Source: DASQVO01 sp035640715 (GTDB lineage: Bacteria > Actinomycetota > Actinomycetes > Streptosporangiales > Streptosporangiaceae). Taken from it: a stretch of 47,405 nucleotides of DNA. The stretch lies in assembly GCA_035640715.1 (NCBI GenBank), contig DASQVO010000344.1, forward strand, positions 1 to 47,405, written 5' to 3'. A program made the translations under genes and the position numbers. Position 1 is the first letter of the stretch. Every line of letters begins with the position of its first letter. Of the stretch, positions 39,594 to 47,405 are shown piece after piece. Below the pieces are notes generated by a model. The model saw only the letters and a program-made list of their open reading frames with translations. It had not been told where the DNA came from and did no database searches.

Positions 39594-39959
39594 TCAAGGC
39601 GCTGATCTCAGCTCGGCCGCCGCGTTGCGTGCCTCGTCCAGGGCCGCGGTCATCATGTCTGCCGCCTGGCCCGCGGCGGCGAGGGTCTCGGTCACCTCGG
39701 TAACCGAGAGGCCCGGGTCCTCGCCGGTGTCCTGCGTGACCTGCCCGTCCTCGTGCCGCGCCACCAAGAACCTGGCGAGCTGCTCGTACAGCTGCGGCAG
39801 GCCCTGGCCCATCAGCGCCAGGCTGGCGATGATGTCGCAGACCTCGCCGGGGCTTGCCAGCTCTCCGCCGCCGAGTGTCAGGTGGTTCAGCGCGCGGATG
39901 GCCTCAGCTGCCTGGCTGGCGATCTCGCGTGGCGTCATCGTGCTAGCCAGCTCGGTCAC
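39594..39959 (-). CDS. Small helical protein of unknown function
   Basis: This 121-residue protein, not recognised, is almost entirely helical: MTPREIASQAAEAIRALNHL, then an ASPGEVCDIIASLALMGQGLPQLYEQLARFL block, an acidic Gly/Asp loop and a second Ala-rich helix ending AAAELRSAP. It has no membrane helix. The GTG start at 39959 overlaps the TGA of the 37-residue gene upstream (GTGA), which argues that both are genuine and translated in tandem. ATG 39938 is an alternative start. Codon use is GC3-rich like the neighbours. Confidence 0.6.
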   Translation of the reverse strand: MTELASTMTPREIASQAAEAIRALNHLTLGGGELASPGEVCDIIASLALMGQGLPQLYEQLARFLVARHEDGQVTQDTGEDPGLSVTEVTETLAAAGQAADMMTAALDEARNAAAELRSAP

Positions 39960-40069
39960 TGGCCAGTCTCCAGCTCCCGGCCGGTCTCGGTGAGCCGCCG
40001 GACCGCGGCTAGGCGGCGGCCTTCGCGCTCGATCGTGCGCTTGCGCGTGGCCGGAACCTGCTTGGGCAT
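39956..40069 (-). CDS. Tiny basic protein (37 residues) coupled to the next gene
   Basis: ATG 40069 is preceded by GAGGAGAGAG, an excellent Shine-Dalgarno 4-5 bp away. It encodes a 37-residue Arg/Lys/Glu-rich helix starting MPKQVPATRKRTIEREGRRL and ending ELETGQ. Its TGA overlaps the GTG of the 121-residue gene. The strong Shine-Dalgarno and the coupled junction support a real small gene. It could bind nucleic acid or its partner, but nothing shows which. Confidence 0.6.
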   Translation of the reverse strand: MPKQVPATRKRTIEREGRRLAAVRRLTETGRELETGQ

Positions 40070-40479
40070 CTCTCTCCTCGAGGACTTACTTGTCATGGGG
40101 GGCGAGGGCGTACTGGCTGAAGCGCTGAGACGAAGGGGCCAGGTACTGCGCTGCCTGAGGCATCCGCAGGCCCGGTCACCATGACGGTCACTTCCAGGCG
40201 GAGCCGCACGGCGCGGCTGGCGCCGGCCAAGGCCGACGGCCCTGACCCACGGTACCGTTCCTATGCGAGTGGCCAGTGTTGGCCGAGCCATCATCCTGCA
40301 GAGCCGTCAATCTCGGAATTACCTGAACGTCTGCGCTGTTTCAGCCGCCAGGGACGCGGACAAGGTCGGCTGCCCGCGTCCGGGCACTGCACCCCGGCGG
40401 GGTGCGTCCATGGCATACCCAGAGCCCGCTAAGGCAATGGACGGGGTTGCGGGACGGCTGAAGAAGCGGAGAGGGGCTG
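40070..40479. other. 410-bp intergenic region without recognised features
   Basis: The stretch lies between the divergent 37-residue gene (minus) and the DMT transporter (plus). I see no coding frame with proper codon bias, no repeat and no clear promoter hexamers. It should hold both promoters. Confidence 0.5.
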
Positions 40480-41439
40480 ATGGAGAAGGCGATCCCGCTG
40501 GCCCTCGCCGCGAGCCTTTGCACGGCCACGGCCTCGGTGTGCCAGCGCTTCGGTGCCAGGGGCAGTGAGACGAAGGGCTTTGATATCTGGCTTGTCTTCC
40601 GCCTGGCCCGCCGCCCGGTCTGGCTGCTCGGCGTGGCCAGCATGATCCTCGGGTTCGTCTTCCAGATGACGGCCCTGCACTTCGGGCCCCTGGCCCTGGT
40701 CCAGCCCATCCTTGCTCTCGAACTGCTCTTCGTTTTCGCCTGCATGACCATCATCGGCTCTCGGCGGGTGGTGAAGGTGAAGTGGCGTGACTGGCTGGCC
40801 GCGGTTGCCATGTCGGTGGGGATCGGCCTGTTTCTCGGCATAGCGTCGCCTTCTGGGGGGCGGCTGCACGCGTCGGCCTCCTCGTGGTGGCTGGCTGGCC
40901 TCATCGTCTTCGGGATTGTGCTCCTCGCCTTGGCCGTGGCCTTCAGCCGCGGCCGCCGGCCCGGCGCGTCCTGTTCCCGCCGGGCCGGGGTGCTCGGGGC
41001 CGCAACCGGGATCTCGTGGGGATTTGTGGCCGCGGTGATCAAGGAATTCAGCTCCCACCTCGGTGACGGCATCGGCGCCATCGTCTCCAGCTGGTCGCTC
41101 TATGTCCTCATCATCGTCGGCGCGGCGACGCTGCTGCTGGCCTCCCACGCGCTGGCCGCCGGGCCGCTGGCAGCATCACAGCCCGGGTTCACGATCCTTG
41201 ACCCGCTCTCAGCCAGCCTGCTCGGGCTGTTCCTGTTCGGCGAGCACATGCGGGCCGGGGCCATGGACCTGGCTGGTGAGGGGCTGGCGCTGGCCGTCCT
41301 CATTGCCGGCGTATCGGCCCTCAGCCACAGCCACCTCATTGTCGGCGAAGACGGGCCGATTGCTGGTAAAGACAGGCCACCGTACGCCGAGTCAGCCGGA
41401 TACCGTGCACGTGGCCACGGTGAACGGTCCTGCCGGTAA
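40480..41439 (+). CDS. DMT-superfamily transporter
   Basis: This 319-residue inner-membrane protein has nine to ten helices, in the drug/metabolite transporter superfamily. The first half starts IPLALAASLCTATASVCQRFGARG, then VWLLGVASMILGFVFQMTAL, HFGPLALVQPILALELLFVF, with a second repeat containing WGFVAAVIKEFSS and GPLAASQPGFTILDPLSASLLGLFLFGEHM. The H-F-G-P-L-A-L-V-Q-P-I-L block resembles actinobacterial NIPA-like DMT proteins. The C-terminal 40 residues are polar. ATG 40480 follows GGAGAGGGG. Its TAA stop faces the hpnR stop 6 bp away, both within a 12-bp palindrome. Substrate unknown. Confidence 0.85.
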   Translation: MEKAIPLALAASLCTATASVCQRFGARGSETKGFDIWLVFRLARRPVWLLGVASMILGFVFQMTALHFGPLALVQPILALELLFVFACMTIIGSRRVVKVKWRDWLAAVAMSVGIGLFLGIASPSGGRLHASASSWWLAGLIVFGIVLLALAVAFSRGRRPGASCSRRAGVLGAATGISWGFVAAVIKEFSSHLGDGIGAIVSSWSLYVLIIVGAATLLLASHALAAGPLAASQPGFTILDPLSASLLGLFLFGEHMRAGAMDLAGEGLALAVLIAGVSALSHSHLIVGEDGPIAGKDRPPYAESAGYRARGHGERSCR

Positions 41440-41445
41440 CCGCGG

Positions 41446-42960
41446 TTATTGCGGCTGAGCCGACGGGCTGGGGCCATGAGCAGCGGACTTTCGCTGCGGG
41501 ACGTGAATGTAGAGCTCCTTCCGGTCGGGCGCTTTGACCGGGTGCTCAGCGGGCGGCGGGAGCTGGTATGTGACCGTCTGGAGGTGATCGGAGTACTGGC
41601 GGTCGGCGTTGTAGACCTTGTTGAATTTCCAGAGCATCCTGACGAAGTTGGTCTGGCCCCTGAGCAGCTGCCGGGCGACGATAGCGCTGGTCTTGGAGAG
41701 CGCCGCCAGCCCTAGGTGCTTGCGCGCCAGGACAGCCTGGGTTCTGACCAGCTCCTCGTAGAAGCGATGGAGGGGCAGTCGCGTCGGGAGCACCGCGTGC
41801 TGTACGTCGAAGAGGCGATAGTCGAGCGTTGTCAGGCGGCGAGATTCGGTCATCCACGTTTCGGTCCCGGGATATGGCGTCTGCACGGTGATATTGACGA
41901 TTTCCGGTACGCTCATCGCCCACTCCCGCACGAAGGCGAAGCGCGCTTCGTCCCAGTCCGGATCGGCGATGATGTTGATGGCCACGCTCAGCCCCATGGA
42001 CCGCGCCAGTTCCAGGGCCTGGTTGTTCACCTTCGGCGTGCTCTTCTTGCGGAAGGCCTTCAGCCCCTCCTCGTCCAGTGCCTCCAGGCCGAGGAACATG
42101 TAGTTGAGCCCGAGGCGCCGCCACCGGCGGAACACCTCCTCGTTGCGGATCAGCACGTCCGTGCGGGTTTCGAGGTAGTACTCCTTGCGTATCCCGCGCC
42201 GTTCGAGCTGCCGGGCGATCTCGTCCCCTTCCTCTGCCTTGATGAAGGCCACGTCATCAACGATGAAGACGCCTGGCTCAGCGATGCGGGACATATCCTC
42301 TACGGCCGCCTCCGGCGACAGCCTGCGGTAACTACGGCCGTAGAAGGTCCAGGCGCTGCAGAACGAGCAGTTCCAGGGACACCCGCGGGTGAACTCGATG
42401 GAGGCGGCCGGATCCATTACCCCGATGAAGTACTTACGGCGGCGCCCGCCAAGATGCCTGGCCGGCAGATGGTCATCCAGGCTGTGCACCATCACCGGGG
42501 GACGGCCGCTACCCTCCAAGGTGACGGCCCCCGGGACCTCGGTCAGTGCCCGGTCCGGTAGCGCGGCAAGCAGCGCAGGTGCCCCTGCTTCTCCTTCGCC
42601 TTTGAGCACAACGTCGATGGAACCATCCGCGTGGGACAGTACCTGCTCGGCCACGAACGACACGCTGTGGCCGCCCACGAAAACGAAGCAGTCTGGCAGC
42701 ACGACCTTGACCCACTTGGCCAGATCCACGACTTCGGGAACGTTGCCCAGGTAGTTGAGGCTGAAGCCGACCGCCTCGGGCCGGAACTCGGCCACCTGGC
42801 GCTCGAGCTCTGCTCTTTTATAGACCTGCAGGTCTATCAGCCGAACGTCATGGTCTGCGGCCAGCAATGCCGACGCCACCCGCTCCAGGCCAAGCGGCTC
42901 CAGCCGCAAGAAGATCTCGGAGTACATCAATGCGCTGGGATGAACCAGCAGAACGCGCAC
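41446..42960 (-). CDS. hpnR: Hopanoid C-3 methylase, B12-binding radical SAM
   Basis: This 504-residue enzyme adds a methyl group to C-3 of hopanoids in the membrane. The N-terminal B12-binding part reads VRVLLVHPSALMYSEIFLRLEPLGLERVA, LIDLQVYKRAELERQVAEFR and FVFVGGHSVSFVAEQVLSHADG, closely matching HpnR. The radical SAM cluster Cys are C194, C198 and C201 in FTRGCPWNCSFCSAWTFYGRSYR. FIVDDVAFIKAEEGDEIARQ and TVQTPYPGTETW follow. GTG 42960 has GGGAGG 8 bp upstream; the preceding 58 codons of the open frame do not look coding. It diverges from the glycosyltransferase-hpnJ pair, suggesting a hopanoid-tailoring locus. The squalene-hopene cyclase is not in the window. Confidence 0.9.
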   Translation of the reverse strand: MRVLLVHPSALMYSEIFLRLEPLGLERVASALLAADHDVRLIDLQVYKRAELERQVAEFRPEAVGFSLNYLGNVPEVVDLAKWVKVVLPDCFVFVGGHSVSFVAEQVLSHADGSIDVVLKGEGEAGAPALLAALPDRALTEVPGAVTLEGSGRPPVMVHSLDDHLPARHLGGRRRKYFIGVMDPAASIEFTRGCPWNCSFCSAWTFYGRSYRRLSPEAAVEDMSRIAEPGVFIVDDVAFIKAEEGDEIARQLERRGIRKEYYLETRTDVLIRNEEVFRRWRRLGLNYMFLGLEALDEEGLKAFRKKSTPKVNNQALELARSMGLSVAINIIADPDWDEARFAFVREWAMSVPEIVNITVQTPYPGTETWMTESRRLTTLDYRLFDVQHAVLPTRLPLHRFYEELVRTQAVLARKHLGLAALSKTSAIVARQLLRGQTNFVRMLWKFNKVYNADRQYSDHLQTVTYQLPPPAEHPVKAPDRKELYIHVPQRKSAAHGPSPSAQPQ

Positions 42961-43707
42961 CAGACATGCCTCCCATCCGTACCCTGGCCCACCGGCGGTG
43001 AGCCAGGCGCCTGCTATGCGGGCTGATCCCTCAGACAGGCGCCGAGCAAACGTGCTGACCTTGAATTCGACACTGCGTTGCACCTGCGAACCGGTCAGGG
43101 CACGCCAAACCACGCAAACGGGACGAGCGGACACGATTAATCGCTACCGGACGACCGTCCTCCACCAGCCCTGCCAGTTCACTCGCAGTAGTTACCGAAT
43201 CCCGGGCCAGCCCCTGGATCATCCGATCCGCCGGCAGGGTCCGGCCGCCAGGCGCGCCGCAGACCCGCGGACAAGGTCCTGCCCGGGTTTCTCCCCATCC
43301 GGTATCTCCGTGTGATTCCGGATGCTCCTGACATACCCGAGCACAGCCAGGGTAAGCGTCAGGACGTGGATGATGTGATGCGCGGTACGGGCGGGGCGTC
43401 AACGTGCCATGAGATCCGGGCCGGCGTGCGGTCAAGGTGCTGCTAGCCGCCACGGCTCGCTCAGCTATGTGCTCCGGCTGGCCCCGTGGTCTGGCCGGTA
43501 CCGCGGTCAGCCCGCGAACCGGGGACCGCGATGGCATATACATTGAGAGGCTATCTACACTGATCTTGTGTGTGCCCTGCCGACGCGGCCGACGCGACTA
43601 TCAGTCTCCTCACCTAGAGCGGCTGGGGCCGGTATGCCGGATCACTCCTTACTGGCTGACCATAGAGCTGGAAACACAGCGATGACCGGGGCCTGGGGGA
43701 GGTGGAC
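42961..43707. other. 747-bp divergent intergenic region of the hopanoid cassette
   Basis: This is the longest gap in the window, between divergent hpnR and the glycosyltransferase. No frame has convincing codon bias or homology. 43530-43580 is slightly AT-richer (catatacattgagaggctat) and could hold the plus-strand promoter, but I find no well-spaced -35/-10 pair. I see no tRNA and no obvious riboswitch fold. Confidence 0.5.
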
Positions 43708-44883
43708 ATGGCGCAGGACGCGGTGCTGCTGGGAGGGTCACTCGGGCTTGGTCATGAGATGATGGCGCGCAGCTGTATCGAACTGCTGGAGCGGTCGGGG
43801 TGGCGTGCCCGGAATCTCAACAGCATGTCTTTGCTGGGGCGCAGGAGCGGCGGGGCTGGTGAGCGACTGTTCGGCAGGCTGGTCGCTGTTCCTGGCCTCT
43901 ACGACGGGCTGCATTTCGCTCATCTTCGTACCGGGAGCCGGCTGGCTGAGCTGATGGACCGGGGTGCCAGGGCGAGGCTGGTGCCGTCGTTGCGGGCGGA
44001 GCTGGAGCGGGAGCCGGCTGACCTGGTGATCAGCGTATTCGCGACCGGGGCGTCGGCAGCGGCCAGGCTGAAGGCAGAGGCGCCGGCCCGGCGCACGGTG
44101 GTGTTGTGCACAGATGTGGCAGTGCACCGGCTGTGGGTCTGGGAGGGGACGGATCTGTTCCTGGTTACCTCGGAGGCGGCGGCAGCGTCGGTCCGGCGTT
44201 TTCTTCCGCGGGCGGTGGTGTCGGTTGTGCCGCCGCCGGTGCGGGCCGCTTTTCACGCTGCCCCGTCGCAGGATGAGGCCCGGGCGGCGCTGGGGGTGCC
44301 GGTGGGGGAGCCCTGCGTGCTGGTGATTGACAGCGGGTGGGGGTTCGGTCCGCTGGTGGAGAGCGTGTCGGCGCTGGCCGACGCGGGCGTGTGGGTGCTG
44401 GCGGTGGCCGGGCGGCGGCGGGCTGTGGAGCGGCGGCTGCGGGAGCTGGCCGTCACGGCGCACCGGGTCCGGCCGTTTGGCTTCACCGACCGGGTTCCCG
44501 AGCTGATGGCGGCCGCTGATGTGGTGGTGGCGCTGCCGGGAGCGACGACGTGCAGTGAGGCCCGTGTCGTGGGGCGGCAGCTGCTGCTCCTGGATGTGAT
44601 GCCCGGCCATGGGCGGGACAACCTGCAGCATGAGCTGGAGCTGGGCGGGGCGCATGTGTGCGGGCCCGACCCGGCCGGCGTCACTGCCAGCGCCCTGGCC
44701 GTGCTGGACAAGATGCCCCGCCCGGTGCCGCGGGAGGGGGCGGTGCCACGGTGGGAACCGGCGTTCGTGGCCGCCCTGCAGCGGATCGGGCTGGACCTGC
44801 GCCCCCGGGACCCGGCCGCGTTGGCGGCCGGCGGCCCGGGCCCGGCGCCGGGGCCCCCGCCAGAAGATTCCCGTGTGGTGTGA
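43708..44883 (+). CDS. MGDG-synthase-like lipid glycosyltransferase
   Basis: This 391-residue GT-B enzyme is like monogalactosyldiacylglycerol synthase and processive diacylglycerol glucosyltransferases. The N-terminal acceptor domain has AVLLGGSLGLGHEMMARSCIELLERSGW (the G-x-G-H membrane-lipid motif of the MGDG_synth domain), LYDGLHFAHLRTG and ADLVISVFATGASAAARL. The C-terminal donor domain has VLVIDSGWGFGP, RPFGFTDRVPELMAAADVVVALPGATTCSEARVVG and the P-G-H-G-R-D-N-L-Q-H-E-L loop. ATG 43708 has GGGGAGG 5 bp upstream. It ends 15 bp before hpnJ, so it is probably co-transcribed. I infer that it glycosylates a hopanoid tetrol, the role HpnI fills elsewhere, though HpnI is a GT2 enzyme of a different fold. 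The C-terminal 25 residues are Pro-rich. Confidence 0.8.
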   Translation: MAQDAVLLGGSLGLGHEMMARSCIELLERSGWRARNLNSMSLLGRRSGGAGERLFGRLVAVPGLYDGLHFAHLRTGSRLAELMDRGARARLVPSLRAELEREPADLVISVFATGASAAARLKAEAPARRTVVLCTDVAVHRLWVWEGTDLFLVTSEAAAASVRRFLPRAVVSVVPPPVRAAFHAAPSQDEARAALGVPVGEPCVLVIDSGWGFGPLVESVSALADAGVWVLAVAGRRRAVERRLRELAVTAHRVRPFGFTDRVPELMAAADVVVALPGATTCSEARVVGRQLLLLDVMPGHGRDNLQHELELGGAHVCGPDPAGVTASALAVLDKMPRPVPREGAVPRWEPAFVAALQRIGLDLRPRDPAALAAGGPGPAPGPPPEDSRVV

Positions 44884-44898
44884 AAGGAGGCGGTCCGG

Positions 44899-46341
44899 AT
44901 GATGCGCACGCTTTTCCTCAACCCCCCGACCTATGAGGGTTTCGACGGCGGGGCGGGGGCCCGGTATCAGGCCAAGCGGGAGATCCGCTCGTACTGGTAC
45001 CCGACCTGGTTGGCCCAGCCGGCCGCCCTCGTGCCGGGCAGCCTGCTGGTCGACGCCCCGCCCGCCGGCCTCACACTCGGCGACGTCGTCCCGCTGGCCC
45101 GCCGCCACGAGCTGGCCGTCCTGCACACGAGCTCGCCTACCTTCGCCGGCGACGTCAAGGTCGCCGAGGCTCTCAAGGCGGAGAACCCGTCCCTCATGAT
45201 CGGCTTCGTCGGCCCCAAGGTGGCCGTGGAACCTGAGCGCTCGCTACTGGCCTCTGAGGCCGCCGACTTCGTGGCCCGGGAAGAGTTCGACTACACCATC
45301 GACGAGGTGGCCGCGGGGCGCCCGCTGTCCGAGATCGACGGCCTCAGCTACCGGGCCCCCTCCGGCCAGGTGGTGCACAACGGCGACCGTGCGATCCTGG
45401 AGGACATGGACCGCCTGCCGTTCGTGACCCCGGTCTACAAGCGGGACCTGCGGCCGGAGGACTACTACATCGGCTATCTCCTGCACCCCTACGTCTCGCT
45501 GTATACGGGGCGGGGATGCCGGTCGAGGTGCACGTTCTGCCTGTGGCCCCAGACCGTGGGCGGGCACCGGTACCGGACCCGGAGCGTGGCCAGCGTGCTG
45601 GAGGAAGCCGCGCTCGCGCAGCGGCTGTTCCCCCAGGTGAAGGAGCTGTTCTTCGACGACGACACGTTCACCGATGATCGCCGGCGGGCCGAGGAGATAG
45701 CCCGCGGGCTGGGCCGCCTGGGCATCACCTGGTCATGCAATGCCAAGGCTAACGTCCCCTACGAAACCCTGAAGGTGATGCGGGACAACGGGCTGCGGCT
45801 GCTCCTGGTCGGCTACGAGTCCGGTAACCAGCAGATCCTCATCAACATCAAAAAGGGCCTGCGTGTTGAGCGGGCCAAGCGCTTCGCCGCCGACTGCCGT
45901 GACCTGGGGATCACCGTCCACGGGACCTTCATCCTCGGCCTGCCCGGGGAGACCAAGGAGACCATCCAGGAGACGATCCGCTTCGCCCGGGAGGTCAACC
46001 CGCACACCATCCAAGTTTCGGTGGCAGCCCCCTACCCGGGGACCGAGCTGCACCGGCAGGCCACCGAGAACGGCTGGCTTCCCGAGGACGACGACGGCGT
46101 CACCCTGGTCAGCGAGCAGGGCACCCAGCTGGCGGCGCTGTCCTACCCGGACCTCGGGCGCACCGAGATCCTGGAGTCGGTGGACCAGTTCTACAAGCGG
46201 TTCTACTTCCGGGCCGGGAAGCTGGCCGAGATGTCAGCCGAGATGTTCCGCCGTCCGGACATGACCGCCCGGCGGCTGCGCGAGGGTGCCGAATTCATGC
46301 ACTTCCTGGGTCGGCGCGGCCGCGCATCCGCGGAAAGCTGA
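44899..46341 (+). CDS. hpnJ: Hopanoid-associated radical SAM protein HpnJ
   Basis: This 480-residue B12-binding-type radical SAM enzyme matches HpnJ almost throughout: TLFLNPPTYEGFDGGAGARY, QAKREIRSYWYPTWLAQPAA, HPYVSLYTGRGCRSRCTFCL and WPQTVGGHRYRTRS. Cluster Cys are C207, C211 and C214. In Burkholderia HpnJ acts after HpnI and HpnK to turn the aminosugar of bacteriohopanetetrol glycoside into a cyclitol ether. HpnI and HpnK are not in the window, while an MGDG-synthase-like transferase lies directly upstream. AAGGAGG ends 8 bp before ATG 44899. The C-terminus is Arg-rich. Acts in the cytoplasm at the membrane. Confidence 0.9.
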   Translation: MMRTLFLNPPTYEGFDGGAGARYQAKREIRSYWYPTWLAQPAALVPGSLLVDAPPAGLTLGDVVPLARRHELAVLHTSSPTFAGDVKVAEALKAENPSLMIGFVGPKVAVEPERSLLASEAADFVAREEFDYTIDEVAAGRPLSEIDGLSYRAPSGQVVHNGDRAILEDMDRLPFVTPVYKRDLRPEDYYIGYLLHPYVSLYTGRGCRSRCTFCLWPQTVGGHRYRTRSVASVLEEAALAQRLFPQVKELFFDDDTFTDDRRRAEEIARGLGRLGITWSCNAKANVPYETLKVMRDNGLRLLLVGYESGNQQILINIKKGLRVERAKRFAADCRDLGITVHGTFILGLPGETKETIQETIRFAREVNPHTIQVSVAAPYPGTELHRQATENGWLPEDDDGVTLVSEQGTQLAALSYPDLGRTEILESVDQFYKRFYFRAGKLAEMSAEMFRRPDMTARRLREGAEFMHFLGRRGRASAES

Positions 46342-46484
46342 CCCAAGACCCAGGAGCCAGGCATTCTGGCCGGAACAGGCAGGGTGTCCTGCTCAGAAGT
46401 TGAATAACGCTCCATGCCGCGCGGCAATCTGGTCCAGATGCCGCGGTCACGTAGGCATCCGTGCAAGATGCTGGGCTCAGGTGC

Positions 46485-47294
46485 TCAGGGCTTTCGCGCG
46501 AGGCCGCCGTACTCTGCCCAGCCGGACGTCTGTTCTTCTTCCCTGCCGTCCGGGTGCCAGTCGTTGACGCTCACCAGGCCGGGCTCGATGATCTCGAGGC
46601 CCTCGAAGAATGCCTGGACCTCGTCCTCCCGGCGTACGCGGCCCCAGTTTCCGCCGCTTGCCTCCAGGAAGAAGCTGGTGATCTTCTCGCGCGTCTCGGG
46701 ATCGCCGGAGACGAGGTGGGAGATCGCGAGGTAACTCCCGGGCGCGAGGCTGTCCATCGTCTGGCGGACGACGCCCCAGGGATCGGCGGAATCGGGAATG
46801 CAGTGCAGGAAGCTGATGTACAGCGCGGCGACCGGCTCATCGAAATTGATCAGCCGCCGGGTGTCGGGATGGCTGAGGATCCTGTCGGTGTCGCAGGCGT
46901 CCGCCTCAATGTAGGCGGTGCTCTTGTCCTCGGCGAGCAGCGCCTTGACGTGCCCGTGGGCCAGCACGACCGGGTCGTTGTCAACGTAGACGACCCGCGA
47001 GCCGGGGGCGAGGCTCTGGGCGACCTGGTGGACGTTGTTCTGCGTGGGCAGCCCGGCGCCGTGGTCGATGAACTGCCGGATGCCGCATTCCCCGGCGAGG
47101 TAACGCACCACCCGTTCCAGGTAGCGGCGATTGTTGCGGGCAAGCGCGAAGGTCCCCGGGAGCATGTCTTCCAGGATCTCGGCTGATCTGCGGTCGATCT
47201 CGTAGTTGTTGGTGCCGCCCAGCATGTAGTCGTAGCCCCGTGCGACACTCGGCTTCCGGGTGTCGATGTCGGGGAAATCGTCGTCCGCCTGCAC
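46485..47294 (-). CDS. SAM-dependent methyltransferase, DUF574/PF04672 family
   Basis: This 269-residue protein of the actinomycete S-adenosylmethionine methyltransferase family PF04672 (formerly DUF574) has KPSVARGYDYMLGGTNNYEIDR, the family's signature beginning. It continues NRRYLERVVRYLAGECGIRQFIDHGAGLPTQNNVHQVAQ, VVYVDNDPVVLAHGHV, the SAM-site acidic loop IEADACD, and AALYISFLHCIPDSADPWGV. Length fits. The family is abundant in actinomycetes, often several per genome; targets are unknown. It is convergent with hpnJ and its start faces a strong hairpin upstream. Confidence 0.9.
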   Translation of the reverse strand: MQADDDFPDIDTRKPSVARGYDYMLGGTNNYEIDRRSAEILEDMLPGTFALARNNRRYLERVVRYLAGECGIRQFIDHGAGLPTQNNVHQVAQSLAPGSRVVYVDNDPVVLAHGHVKALLAEDKSTAYIEADACDTDRILSHPDTRRLINFDEPVAALYISFLHCIPDSADPWGVVRQTMDSLAPGSYLAISHLVSGDPETREKITSFFLEASGGNWGRVRREDEVQAFFEGLEIIEPGLVSVNDWHPDGREEEQTSGWAEYGGLARKP

Positions 47295-47331
47295 GCCCGT
47301 TCTCCTCGTCCTTTACGCGCGGACTTCCTTT

Positions 47332-47365
47332 GCGCGGAGAGCCCCCGGGCCGGGGGGCTCTCCGC
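47332..47365. terminator. 14-bp perfect GC hairpin near the window end
   Basis: cgcggagagccccc pairs perfectly with gggggctctccgcg around a 6-base loop. It lies 38 bp upstream of the methyltransferase start (minus strand). It is therefore either the terminator of a gene beyond the window or a 5'-UTR attenuator hairpin. There is no T-tract. Confidence 0.65.
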
Positions 47366-47405
47366 GGCACTGCCTCTAACTTCGCGTCGTACTCGCCGCT
47401 TTTCA

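Noticed and set aside
41437..41448. 12-bp palindrome TAACCGCGGTTA between the DMT transporter and hpnR
   Set aside because: Its arms are simply the two convergent TAA stop codons around CCGCGG. It is too short for a convincing terminator or operator.
42998..43543. Open frames in the hpnR/glycosyltransferase gap
   Set aside because: Arg/Thr/Pro-rich translations with no Shine-Dalgarno, domain or typical codon bias; they read as non-coding.
43738..45126. 462-codon minus-strand frame across the glycosyltransferase and hpnJ start
   Set aside because: His/Arg/Pro-rich antisense frame covering two well-supported genes and their tight junction.

Overview
The window is GC-rich throughout (roughly 68-70% by eye). 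It is chromosomal DNA from a soil-type actinomycete, probably a Streptosporangiales-like or acid-tolerant relative; this placement is inference. Supporting genes are a deazaflavin (F420)-type nitroreductase, an LpqY-SugA-SugB-SugC-type trehalose importer, an MgtA-type mannosyltransferase, a DUF574-type SAM methyltransferase, S53 acid peptidases, hopanoid-modifying radical SAM enzymes, and GTG/TTG starts with strong Shine-Dalgarno sequences. No rRNA, tRNA, CRISPR array or intact mobile element was seen.

Layout. 1-9.4 kb: 5' part of ctaD (minus), an S53 peptidase, a ketopantoate-reductase-like gene, an SDR, a secreted phosphoesterase, a mannosyltransferase, and a large SGNH-hydrolase/TSUP-permease fusion. 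9.5-13.9 kb: lpqY-sugABC operon on minus. 14-17 kb: small genes (emfourin-like, Smr, F420-type nitroreductase, gluconokinase) and a STAS remnant. 17.3-22 kb: second S53 peptidase, ctaB, a choice-of-anchor-P secreted protein, an L,D-transpeptidase. 22.4-26.5 kb: decayed ArnT-like glycosyltransferase, 3-hydroxybutyrate-dehydrogenase-like SDR, a nucleotidyltransferase/BON/phosphoesterase run, a Mut7-C RNase. 26.6-33.6 kb: one co-directional minus-strand block encoding a kinase, a response regulator and a xylose/ribose-type ABC transporter. 33.8-35.4 kb: debris (frameshifted membrane peptide, internally deleted SDR, transposase fragment). 35.4-41.4 kb: SRPBCC protein, FAD oxidoreductase, IlvD/Edd dehydratase, two tiny overlapping genes, a DMT transporter. 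41.4-46.3 kb: hopanoid cassette (hpnR on minus; glycosyltransferase-hpnJ on plus). 46.5 kb to the end: SAM methyltransferase with a strong hairpin upstream.

How the genes work together. The most unusual block is 26.6-33.6 kb. A soluble histidine kinase carries a complete sugar-transporter-type ABC ATPase at its N-terminus. It lies upstream of, and in the same direction as, a response regulator and a sugar ABC transporter whose own ATPase has only one ABC domain. The ATPase moieties of the kinase and the transporter resemble each other closely. This suggests a sensor that reads transporter state directly and controls the transporter through the adjacent regulator. The second notable set is the hopanoid cassette, where HpnJ is translated just after an MGDG-synthase-like glycosyltransferase and hpnR diverges from it, implying C-3-methylated, glycosyl-headed hopanoids.

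An unusually high share of genes here is broken: VOC, STAS, E1-beta-like, GT39, SDR, small membrane peptide and transposase remnants. This is what a recombining accessory region looks like.
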